Source: Fulvivirga ulvae
Lineage (GTDB): Bacteria; Bacteroidota; Bacteroidia; Cytophagales; Cyclobacteriaceae
Assembly (NCBI RefSeq): GCF_021389975.1
Contig: NZ_CP089981.1
Coordinates: 3,001,501-3,065,500, forward strand
Direction of reading: 5' to 3'
Length of the DNA stretch: 64,000 nt
In this document: piece by piece, positions 53,212 to 61,311 of the stretch
How the letters are laid out: the number at the start of each line of letters is the position of its first letter
Numbering within the stretch: position 1 is the first letter of the stretch
Made by a program: the position numbers and the translations under genes
Notes under the pieces: generated by a model
Database searches by the model: none
What the model was told of the DNA's origin: nothing
Seen by the model: only the letters and a program-made list of their open reading frames with translations

Positions 53212-54133
53212 CTTCCCAGTGGAGTCTCTCTCAGAGGACTCTACGGCATTCGGAGGTATAATCTTTAATTATGGCAGGCGACCATTACCGGGAGAGGCAA
53301 TGCTCAGAAAGGTATCAACCTCAGCTTTAAGGCCATTACCTTCAGCCATTGTTACCGACCAGTAAAGCTTTACCAAACTTTCAAAGTTTAGTAAAGCCGC
53401 AATTTAGCTCTGTACACTATCATTAAATTTATCAACCAAATACTTCCCAGTAGAGTCTCTCTCAGAGGACTCTACGGCATTCGGAGGTACAATCTTTAAT
53501 TATGGCAGGCGACCATTACCGGGAGAGGCGATGCTCAGAAAGGTATCAACCTCAGCTTTAAGGCCATTACCTTCAGCCGTTGTTACCGACCAGTAAAGCT
53601 TTACCAAACTTTCAAAGTTTAGTAAAGCCGCAATTTAGCTCTGTACACTATCATTAAATTTATCAACCAAATACTTCCCAGTAGAGTCTCTCTCAGAGGA
53701 CTCTACGGCATTCGGAGGTATAATCTTTAATTATGGCAGGCGACCATTACCGGGAGAGGCAATGCTCAGAAAGGTATCAACCTTTGTTTTAAGGCCATTA
53801 CCCTCAGCCATTGTTACCGACCAGTAAAGCTTTACCAAACTTTCAAAGTTTAGTAAAGCCGCAATTTAGCTCTGTACACTATCATTAAATTTATCAACCA
53901 AATACTTCCCAGTAGAGTCTCTCTCAGAGGACTCTACGGCATTCGGAGGTACAATCTTTAATTATGGCAGGCGACCATTACCGGGAGAGGCAATGCTCAG
54001 AAAGGTATCAACCTTTGTTTTAAGGCTATTACCCTCAGCCATTGTTACCGACCAGTAAAGCTTTACCAAACTTTCAAAGTTTAGTAAAGCCGCAATTTAG
54101 CTCTGTAAGCAGCGATTAAATGTATCAACCAAA
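53212..54133. repeat. Tandem array of four 231-bp units
   Basis: Unit starts (cttcccagt) fall at 53212, 53443, 53674 and 53905, an exact 231-bp period. The copies are nearly identical, differing at a few sites such as catt/cgtt and ctcagcttt/ctttgtttt. Each unit holds two hairpins: gtagagtc/gactctac, and ctttaccaaacttt/aaagtttagtaaag. No long frame stays open through the array on either strand although 231 is a multiple of three, so it is non-coding. Diverged parts of the unit occur at 34208 and 42031. Confidence 0.95.
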
Positions 54134-54247
54134 AAAGTGCGTATTTGCTGTATCCTGCTACTTGAGAAGGCATTGTGATATAAATAAAAAATAATGATGC
54201 TGCCCACCGAGGCAGCATCAAAATAATCATCCGTATAGTAATTTCTC

Positions 54248-56641
54248 CTACTCGCTCCTCAGTGATTTCACCGGGTTTACCATGGCGGCCACTATAGATT
54301 GGTAGCTCACCGTAAGCAGGCCTATACCCAGGGCAATGGCTCCTGAAAGCAGGAAAATGGCTATATTCTCAAAGGCAAACAGGTCGATCCTGTACTGAAA
54401 ATCACCCAGCCAGCTTTTGATGGCGAAGAAGGCCACGGGCCAGGCTACTACCATAGCAAGAATGATCAGCAGTACAAATTCTTTGGAAAGCAACTGCACG
54501 ATCTGGGAAATGCTTGATCCCATCACTTTTCGTACCCCGATTTCTTTTGTGCGTTGCTCTGCCATGTATGCAGAAAGGCCAAAGAGCCCCAGACAGGCAA
54601 TAAAAATAGCCAGCCAGGTAAAGCCGGTAATTAACTCGGAGAAGTTTTCATCATTCTTGAAGAGGTTATCAAATTCTTCATCAAAGAACTGATACTCAAA
54701 AGGGTACTGGGCATAAGTAGTACTCCATTCTTTCTCAATGGTATTCATAGCTTCCCTCACATCACCCTTGATCCTAACAGAGAGGTTGCTATTGGCATTG
54801 GGGTTATAAAACATGATCAGCGGCTCTATGCTATGTTTCATAGAAGCAAAATGAAAGTTTTTGACCACTCCTATGATGGTTCTTTCCGAATTATTGCCAA
54901 ACCTAAGCTTTTTACCTATTGGGTCTTCCCAGCCAATCTGCTCTATCAATGCTTCGTTGACGATAATGGCTTCCTGCTGGTCAGTGCCTGACTCCGGGGA
55001 ATAATTACGTCCTTCTACTACCGACATTCCCATTACATTAAGGTAATGCTCGTCAAACGAAAGGGCACTTACTATCCAGTTTTGCTCATCATCAGCAGCG
55101 CCTTCGGGAGTAATGCCAGTACGCCCGAAAGTTCTGCCGGGCATATTGGATGACGTGCTTACCGCCTCCACATTATCGAACTGCATTAACCGCTCCCTGA
55201 ACGCAGGCATACTCTGCTCCATGCCGGGGTCATTCATCTGAAAATTGACAATTTGCTCTTTGTCAAATCCCAGGCTCTTGTTTTTAATAAATTGTAATTG
55301 CTGGTAGATCAATAAGGTGCCTATGATCATGGTAATGGAAGCTGCAAACTGTGCTACAACCAGCACTTTTCTTAAAAGAATGCCACTCCTGCTGGTTTGA
55401 AACCGCCCTCTCAAGATTTTCACGGGCTCAAATTTCGAAAGCACAAAAGCGGGGTAGAGGCCGGCCAAAATGCCAATGGCTAAAGTAGCTCCTGCTATGG
55501 TCAGATAAACATCGGGTCTGCCGAAAATAAAGTCTGTGAGGCTCGTGTTAATGTTCAGGTCAATATACGGGGCCAACAGTAGCACAAGCAAAACGGCCAA
55601 TACTGCGGCCATTGAGCAGATGAGCAAAGACTCGCCCAGGTGCTGCCAGATAAGATTGTACCTGAAAGCCCCAAGTACCTTTCGTACACCAACTTCTTTT
55701 GCGCGGGAAGACGACTGAGCTGTAGCCAGGTTCATAAAGTTAAATGCCGCTATAAGCAGTACGAAAAAGGCCACTGCGGATAATGAATAAACATAGGTGA
55801 TATCTCCTTTGGCCTCGTTGTAGCCATCAAACAAAATGCCCGAGGAGTCAAGGTGAACATCTTCCAGCGGCTGTAGTTGGGGAACCCAAAACTCCGGTGC
55901 ATCATTTTTCAGTGCCAGGTCTTTTAGTTTGGCTTCAACTGTTTCTTCGGAAGAAGCGTCATTGAGTACCGCATAACCAACCATACCCAGGCCTTGCCAT
56001 GAATCGAGGTACTGCGCGAGGCTGCTGTCGGCCAGTGAAGGATAGAGTGAGAGCAGCAAATCCAGCTTCAAATGGCTGTTTTGCCTGTTATCTTCCATAA
56101 GACCGACCACCTCCCAGTCCTGGTCATTGATTTGGAGTACCTTGCCCAAAGCCGCCTCATCACCAAATATCTTCTTCGACATAGCCTGCGTAAGGATGGC
56201 TTTTCTTGGTTCTTTAAATGCTTCTGCGGCAGCGGGGTCTAAAAGCTTATAATCAAATATTTCAAAGAATGATGATTCTACGGATTTAGCATCTTCCGTG
56301 TAGACGAAATCATCTCCCACTTCCACACGAAGCCTGCCCTGAGTAAGAATACGGGTCGTGTTTTCAATCTCTGGTATCTCCTTTTTGGCTGCGGCAGGCA
56401 TTACCGGTTCGGTGATCCCGACATTGTTGCTGGTAACCCCAAGGGCTTCGTCAATGGTATAAAACCTGAATATCCTGTCTGATTTGGAATGGAAATCATC
56501 GTAGCTCAGCTCATTTTTCACATAGATGAAAATGACCAGGCAACAAGCCATACCTATGGCCAATCCGATAACATTAATAAATGTAAATACTTTGCTCTTG
56601 CGCAGAGAGCGCAAAGCCGTGAGAAAATAATTTTTAAACAT
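54248..56641 (-). CDS. FtsX-like ABC transporter permease (MacB/DUF type)
   Basis: 797 residues with the double FtsX layout of Bacteroidota permeases: first helix and MacB periplasmic domain (about 20-240, SKVFTFINVIGLAIGMACCLVIFIYVKNELSYDDFH), three helices (about 285-420, FNFMNLATAQSSSRAKEVGVRKVLGA), a second periplasmic domain, and three final helices (LAIFIACLGLFGLSAYMAEQRTKEIGVRKVMG). These permeases work with an ATPase to move lipoproteins, peptides or drugs. No ATPase gene is adjacent, so its partner is elsewhere. Confidence 0.92.
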   Translation of the reverse strand: MFKNYFLTALRSLRKSKVFTFINVIGLAIGMACCLVIFIYVKNELSYDDFHSKSDRIFRFYTIDEALGVTSNNVGITEPVMPAAAKKEIPEIENTTRILTQGRLRVEVGDDFVYTEDAKSVESSFFEIFDYKLLDPAAAEAFKEPRKAILTQAMSKKIFGDEAALGKVLQINDQDWEVVGLMEDNRQNSHLKLDLLLSLYPSLADSSLAQYLDSWQGLGMVGYAVLNDASSEETVEAKLKDLALKNDAPEFWVPQLQPLEDVHLDSSGILFDGYNEAKGDITYVYSLSAVAFFVLLIAAFNFMNLATAQSSSRAKEVGVRKVLGAFRYNLIWQHLGESLLICSMAAVLAVLLVLLLAPYIDLNINTSLTDFIFGRPDVYLTIAGATLAIGILAGLYPAFVLSKFEPVKILRGRFQTSRSGILLRKVLVVAQFAASITMIIGTLLIYQQLQFIKNKSLGFDKEQIVNFQMNDPGMEQSMPAFRERLMQFDNVEAVSTSSNMPGRTFGRTGITPEGAADDEQNWIVSALSFDEHYLNVMGMSVVEGRNYSPESGTDQQEAIIVNEALIEQIGWEDPIGKKLRFGNNSERTIIGVVKNFHFASMKHSIEPLIMFYNPNANSNLSVRIKGDVREAMNTIEKEWSTTYAQYPFEYQFFDEEFDNLFKNDENFSELITGFTWLAIFIACLGLFGLSAYMAEQRTKEIGVRKVMGSSISQIVQLLSKEFVLLIILAMVVAWPVAFFAIKSWLGDFQYRIDLFAFENIAIFLLSGAIALGIGLLTVSYQSIVAAMVNPVKSLRSE

Positions 56642-57113
56642 TGCGTGTTGTTTTTTGAGTTTTGACTATGACTATTTACATCAAAATCAAGTAAGTGACA
56701 AAGCAAATTATGTAAACGGCTAAAGGTATTTAAGGCTGGTGATTAATATAAAACGAGGTCAGTAGTTCTGTTTTCTGAAGTCTTTAACAAATAATCTGGA
56801 TCAGAAGGTTGCACGGAATCAAGCTCCGGTGAGATTGTATAAACCAGATCACCATTTACTGTTAACTGATCATCAGGGCCTTTTAAAGTTCAGGGCAGAT
56901 GTCCCTCACAAAGGAAGTACAATACGGGGCAGAGGTTTAATTGGGGGAAGTATTTAGCTTGTCAAATCCGAAATAAAGTTGGTTCAGGACATCCTGGGAC
57001 TGAGGCCATTCGCTTTTTATAGTTTATCATTACACCGTTTACTTTTGAAGACGATTCTGGCAAAAACTTAATTTCTTGCTAAATAAATATATTTATGCTA
57101 ACTTGATATAGTT
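56642..57113. other. Spacer without a gene
   Basis: 472 bp between the divergent permease and the InsA-like gene. I see no repeat, hairpin or meaningful frame. It should carry both promoters. Confidence 0.5.
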
Positions 57114-57533
57114 ATGCATATCCCGCAATGTCCCAAATGTGGATCGCAAAAGATCATCAAAAGTGGTGTGGTAAATAACCGCCAGCGCTTCCATTGTAAA
57201 AAATGCTCTTACTACTTTACTATCAATAAATTAGGGAAGAAAATTGACGATTACTATGTCATCAAGGCATTGCAGTTGTACCTGGAAGGGGTCAGTCTCA
57301 GAGAGATAGAGAGGTTGCTTGGGGTCAGCCACGTCTCTGTAATGAATTGGGTCAGAAAGTATAATATCAAGGCTCCGGAACGCTATGACTATAGGCCTGC
57401 CTACCAGATACTTAACCATCAGGAACTACAGGAATTTATCTCCAAACCGTCTAATATAGGAGGTTCTGGCATGTTAATTACAGAGCTTGGAGATAAATTT
57501 ATGCTTATTAAATGGGAGCGTTTTAAAGATTAA
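57114..57533 (+). CDS. IS1 InsA-like zinc-ribbon and helix-turn-helix protein (domesticated)
   Basis: 139 residues. A zinc ribbon at the N terminus (CPKCGS and CKKC in MHIPQCPKCGSQKIIKSG and RFHCKKCSYYF) is followed by a helix-turn-helix (LYLEGVSLREIERLLGVSHVSVMNWVRKY), as in IS1 InsA. No DDE catalytic domain follows. Instead there is a short C-terminal segment (MLITELGDKFMLIKWERFK), and there are no flanking IS1 ends. I infer a transposase DNA-binding part reused as a regulator, possibly of the transport operon that starts 128 bp downstream. Confidence 0.82.
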   Translation: MHIPQCPKCGSQKIIKSGVVNNRQRFHCKKCSYYFTINKLGKKIDDYYVIKALQLYLEGVSLREIERLLGVSHVSVMNWVRKYNIKAPERYDYRPAYQILNHQELQEFISKPSNIGGSGMLITELGDKFMLIKWERFKD

Positions 57534-57612
57534 CTATAGTAGTTACCAAAACTATATTCCTTTTTACAGTTTTACCCGTAAAAATTCCAAAATTAATCTT
57601 CAATGAAATTTT

Positions 57613-57624
57613 AGACGGCCGTCT
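57613..57624. promoter_or_regulatory. Perfect 12-bp palindrome upstream of the porin gene
   Basis: agacggccgtct is a perfect palindrome 37 bp before the porin start and 79 bp after the InsA-like gene. It may be the operator of the porin-symporter operon. Confidence 0.45.
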
Positions 57625-57661
57625 TTAACCCTTACTAAAAACGAAACTAAAATTTCACCCT

Positions 57662-58930
57662 ATGAAGAAGATTAATGACCTAACCTTCTGGTGGATGCTA
57701 TTATCCTTACTCTTACCAGTAATAGCATATGCTCAGGAAGAAGAGAAAAATGAAACAGACCACTCCTATAAACCCATGACGCTTAAGCTGGATGAGAGTG
57801 GTCAAAAGTACATCAGGTTCATCACCTGGCATCAGATATGGGCCGAAGATGGAAACCTTGATGATGACAGTCAGGGTTTTACCATGAGAATAAGGAGATC
57901 ACGTTTCCTGGCCTATGCACAAATTTCTCCAAGATTTCTTATTCTGACCCATTTTGGGCTTAACTCGCTTACCGGAAGCAATGCTGACCCCATCGGTGAC
58001 TCACGGGCCAGTGACGGACCACAACTATTTTTGCATGGTGCCTGGACGGAATTTAAAGTTTCCACAAACGAATCGCTGTATGTGGGAGCAGGCCTGCACT
58101 ACTGGAACGGACTGAGCAGACTTACCAGTGCGAGTACGCTAAACTTTATGACTCTGGACAACTATCGTCAGGCCTGGGCTCAGCTTGGTCTTTCCGATCA
58201 GTTTGCACGGCACCTGGGAGTTTATGCAAAAGGCCGGTTTGGCGCATTAAACTATTCCGTAGCCGTCAATGAGCCTATTGTAAATGCCCTGGGGTCTACA
58301 ACAGAGCCTGCACCTAACACCATCACCTATTCGGGAAGGCAGCTGCTGGGTAAAGATGCCGGCATGATCGTCACTGGTTATTTTGACTATCAGTTTCTCG
58401 ACCAGGAGTCTAACAAGCTTCCCTACCGTGTAGGCTCTTATCTGGGTAAGAAAACCGTCTTCAATATAGGGGCGGGATTTTTCAACCACACCGATGGTAC
58501 CGTAACTGCCGATGCGTCAGGTAACCTCTCTGGTAATGATGTAACGCACTTTTCGGTCGATGCATTTTACGATGCTCCTCTTGGAGAAGGTGCTATCAAT
58601 GCCTATGCCGCCTATTACAATTTTGATTATGGTGAAAATTATAATCTCGGTACTACCTATGGTACCGGGTCATCGGTATATGCTCATGCAGGCTATCTTT
58701 TTCCGGAATTTTCGGAAAAATTCAGATTAATGCCTTATTTGGCCTATAGTACTCGTGATTTTGAAGCTTTCGAAGAGGCAGGGAATACTTTCCAGCTGGG
58801 AGCTAATTTTTTCCTCAATGGTCATAGCGCCAAAATCACTCTTGAATATAGTTCTACATTATCAAATTATACCGGAGCCGAGCCGGACCGGATAAATGGC
58901 CTCGTGCTCCAAACTCATATTTTCCTCTAA
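57662..58930 (+). CDS. Outer-membrane porin-like beta-barrel protein
   Basis: 422 residues. Signal peptide (MKKINDLTFWWMLLSLLLPVIAYAQ), then a barrel with alternating aromatic strands (YIRFITWHQIWAEDG, RIRRSRFLAYAQISPRFLILTHFGLNSL) and a final strand ending NGLVLQTHIFL. The first strands resemble phosphate-selective porin-type proteins, but substrate selectivity cannot be deduced. It is first in an operon with the DUF4212 and SSS genes, so it probably admits their carboxylate substrate through the outer membrane. Confidence 0.85.
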   Translation: MKKINDLTFWWMLLSLLLPVIAYAQEEEKNETDHSYKPMTLKLDESGQKYIRFITWHQIWAEDGNLDDDSQGFTMRIRRSRFLAYAQISPRFLILTHFGLNSLTGSNADPIGDSRASDGPQLFLHGAWTEFKVSTNESLYVGAGLHYWNGLSRLTSASTLNFMTLDNYRQAWAQLGLSDQFARHLGVYAKGRFGALNYSVAVNEPIVNALGSTTEPAPNTITYSGRQLLGKDAGMIVTGYFDYQFLDQESNKLPYRVGSYLGKKTVFNIGAGFFNHTDGTVTADASGNLSGNDVTHFSVDAFYDAPLGEGAINAYAAYYNFDYGENYNLGTTYGTGSSVYAHAGYLFPEFSEKFRLMPYLAYSTRDFEAFEEAGNTFQLGANFFLNGHSAKITLEYSSTLSNYTGAEPDRINGLVLQTHIFL

Positions 58931-58941
58931 AATTTAAACCT

Positions 58942-59202
58942 ATGAACAAAGAAAAAATGAAAGCGTATTGGCAGCGCAACCTTCTTTACCTTGTGGTGCT
59001 GCTAATTATCTGGTTTTTAGTTTCCTACGGGGCAGGAATTTTATTCGCCGATGCATTAAACAGTATCAGGATTGGCGGCTTTCCTCTTGGCTTCTGGTTT
59101 GCCCAGCAAGGCTCCATTTATGTGTTTGTCATCTTGATATTTGTGTATGTATCGCTGATGAACAAACTGGATAAAAAGTTTGATGTAGACGAAAAAGAAT
59201 AA
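58942..59202 (+). CDS. DUF4212 small subunit of a sodium/solute symporter
   Basis: 86 residues with two hydrophobic segments (about 13-34 and 45-69). The pattern YWQRNLLYLVVLLIIWFLVSYGAGILFADALNSIRIGGFPLGFWFAQQGSIYVFVILIFVYV is diagnostic of DUF4212, which always accompanies a large SSS permease. It lies 11 bp after the porin and 5 bp before the permease. Confidence 0.93.
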   Translation: MNKEKMKAYWQRNLLYLVVLLIIWFLVSYGAGILFADALNSIRIGGFPLGFWFAQQGSIYVFVILIFVYVSLMNKLDKKFDVDEKE

Positions 59203-59207
59203 TAATC

Positions 59208-60899
59208 ATGGATGTACAAACCTGGACATATATTATCGTGGGGACAACCTTCGCGATTTACATTGGAATAGCAATCTGGTCAAGGGCCGGTTCTACCAAA
59301 GATTTTTACGTTGCCGGTGGCGGTGTACCTCCATTGGCTAATGGTATGGCTACAGCAGCAGACTGGATGTCGGCGGCCTCATTTATATCTATGGCAGGTA
59401 TTATTTCCTTTGCCGGTTATGATGGAGCCGTTTACCTCATGGGCTGGACGGGAGGCTACGTGCTCCTGGCCTTGTTGCTGGCCCCGTATTTAAGGAAGTT
59501 CGGAAAATTTACCGTACCTGATTTTATAGGTGACCGGTATTATTCCAATACAGCCAGAACAGTGGCAGTAGTGTGCGCACTCTTCGTTTCATTTACCTAT
59601 GTAGCCGGACAAATGAGAGGAGTTGGTGTTGTGTTTAGCCGCTTCCTTGAGGTTGATATTAATAACGGTGTTTATATTGGTATGTTCATCGTGTTCATAT
59701 ATGCCGTGCTGGGCGGGATGAAGGGCATTACTTATACTCAGGTAGCACAATACGTCATTCTCATCTTTGCCTTTATGGTGCCGGCTATCTTTATTTCCAT
59801 CCAGCTTACCAATAACCCTATACCACAATTGGGTTTTGGAGGTACCATCAATGGCAGTGAAACCTACTTGCTTGACAAATTGAACGGTCTGCATGAGGAA
59901 CTCGGATTTGCAGCTTACACTGATGGAAGCAAAGCTCTGATAGATGTTTTTTTTATAACATTTGCCCTTATGGTAGGTACTGCAGGGCTGCCTCATGTAA
60001 TTGTGAGATTCTTTACCGTGCCTAAAGTGAGTGACGCAAGAATCTCGGCAGGGTATGCATTAGTATTTATTGCTATTTTATACACTACAGCACCTGCAGT
60101 GGCAGCCTTTGCCCGCACTAACCTGATCCAGACCGTAAGCAATGAAAAATATGCTTCTATGCCAGGTTGGTTTAGTAACTGGGAAAAGACCGGCCTGCTG
60201 ACTTTTACAGATAAGAATGAGGATGGTGTAATACAGTATGTGGCTGATGCTGAGAAAAACGAGCTTGTAATAGACAGAGACATTATGGTACTGGCTAACC
60301 CTGAAATAGCCAACCTGCCCAACTGGGTGGTGGCTCTGGTAGCAGCCGGAGGACTGGCAGCAGCCTTATCAACTGCAGCGGGCTTGCTGCTGGTAATATC
60401 GACTTCCGTCTCTCATGACCTGATAAAGAAACAATTTGCACCGGACATCTCGGATTCGAACGAGCTGTGGGTAGCACGTGGTTCTGCCGTGGTGGCAGTG
60501 GTTATTGCCGGCTATTTCGGTATCAATCCCCCGGGCTTTGTGGCAGCGGTGGTGGCGCTGGCATTTGGGTTGGCGGCAGCTTCCTTCTTCCCGGCCATTA
60601 TCCTTGGCATATTCTATCAGCGGATGAACAAGGAAGGCGCCATTGCAGGTATGATCTCCGGATTGGGAATTACCCTATTGTACATGCTGATCTTTAAATT
60701 TAACCTGTTCGGTGACACCACGTCTGCCGACTGGTGGTTTGGCGTATCTCCTGAAGGTTTTGGTACCATAGGTATGCTGGTAAATTTTGCTGTATCCATT
60801 ACCGTTAGCAGCCTGACCAAGGCTCCACCTCAGGAGGTGCAGGAACTTGTAGACCATATAAGGTTCCCCAGGGGTGCAGGAGAGGCCCAGAACCATTAA
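59208..60899 (+). CDS. Sodium:solute symporter, acetate/monocarboxylate permease type (VC_2705 family)
   Basis: 563 residues, about 13 membrane segments, partner of the DUF4212 subunit. Landmarks are TKDFYVAGGGVPPLANGMATAADWMSAASFISMAGIISFAGYDG, the PHVIVRFF segment and ALSTAAGLLLVISTSVSHDLIKKQFAPD, typical of ActP-like carriers. A soluble insert around residues 310-365 is acidic and family specific. Such permeases import acetate and similar acids. The downstream CrbS/CbrA-like kinase gene supports a role in acetate or short-chain carboxylate use. Confidence 0.93.
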   Translation: MDVQTWTYIIVGTTFAIYIGIAIWSRAGSTKDFYVAGGGVPPLANGMATAADWMSAASFISMAGIISFAGYDGAVYLMGWTGGYVLLALLLAPYLRKFGKFTVPDFIGDRYYSNTARTVAVVCALFVSFTYVAGQMRGVGVVFSRFLEVDINNGVYIGMFIVFIYAVLGGMKGITYTQVAQYVILIFAFMVPAIFISIQLTNNPIPQLGFGGTINGSETYLLDKLNGLHEELGFAAYTDGSKALIDVFFITFALMVGTAGLPHVIVRFFTVPKVSDARISAGYALVFIAILYTTAPAVAAFARTNLIQTVSNEKYASMPGWFSNWEKTGLLTFTDKNEDGVIQYVADAEKNELVIDRDIMVLANPEIANLPNWVVALVAAGGLAAALSTAAGLLLVISTSVSHDLIKKQFAPDISDSNELWVARGSAVVAVVIAGYFGINPPGFVAAVVALAFGLAAASFFPAIILGIFYQRMNKEGAIAGMISGLGITLLYMLIFKFNLFGDTTSADWWFGVSPEGFGTIGMLVNFAVSITVSSLTKAPPQEVQELVDHIRFPRGAGEAQNH

Positions 60900-60909
60900 T
60901 TGACGGATC

Positions 60910-61095
60910 ATGAGACTCAACAAAAATATATCCATACTTTTCATTAGTATTTACGGAACCCTTACCTTGATAGGCAGATTCTATTTTGAATCTGCCTACA
61001 ATGTGGGCTTTATGGCCTCCATCGGGCTGGGAATTTTTTCACTGGCATTGCTATGGGGCCTGTTTAAGATCGGGTTTCTTACTTTAAAGGAGTAA
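60910..61095 (+). CDS. Small two-helix membrane protein
   Basis: 61 residues: NISILFISIYGTLTLIGRFYF and NVGFMASIGLGIFSLALLWGLFKIGFLT give two hydrophobic segments. It sits 10 bp after the SSS permease and 3 bp before another small membrane gene. I do not recognise a family. It may be an accessory subunit of the permease or kinase. Confidence 0.75.
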   Translation: MRLNKNISILFISIYGTLTLIGRFYFESAYNVGFMASIGLGIFSLALLWGLFKIGFLTLKE

Positions 61096-61098
61096 TAC

Positions 61099-61311
61099 AT
61101 GAAGGGAAAAGCAGCATCGGTACTTGTTATCATGTTTGTATTATTTTTTCTATTGTTCCACTACCCATTGATAGAAATATTTAATACCCGGCAGGCCGTC
61201 TCAGGAGTGCCGATGCTACTTTTTTATTTTCTCATCGTCTGGTTGTTACTTATAATTGTTTCGTTCAGGGTAAGCACGAAATACCTCAGAGATAAGGAAG
61301 ATGGAGATTAA
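61099..61311 (+). CDS. Small two-helix membrane protein
   Basis: 70 residues with two hydrophobic segments (about 6-22 and 36-58, VLVIMFVLFFLLFHYPLIEIF and LLFYFLIVWLLLIIVSFRV) and a charged C terminus. It overlaps the start of the sensor kinase gene by 11 bp, indicating translational coupling. Family unknown; a role in the symporter or signalling complex is inferred from position only. Confidence 0.75.
   Translation: MKGKAASVLVIMFVLFFLLFHYPLIEIFNTRQAVSGVPMLLFYFLIVWLLLIIVSFRVSTKYLRDKEDGD

Noticed and set aside
53212..54133. CRISPR array
   Set aside because: The repeats are 231 bp and directly adjoining without unique spacers, so this is a tandem repeat.
53212..54133. Repeat protein gene, because 231 is a multiple of three
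   Set aside because: No frame remains open through the units on either strand.
57114..57533. Active IS1-type insertion sequence
   Set aside because: There is no catalytic DDE partner and no terminal inverted repeats were seen nearby.
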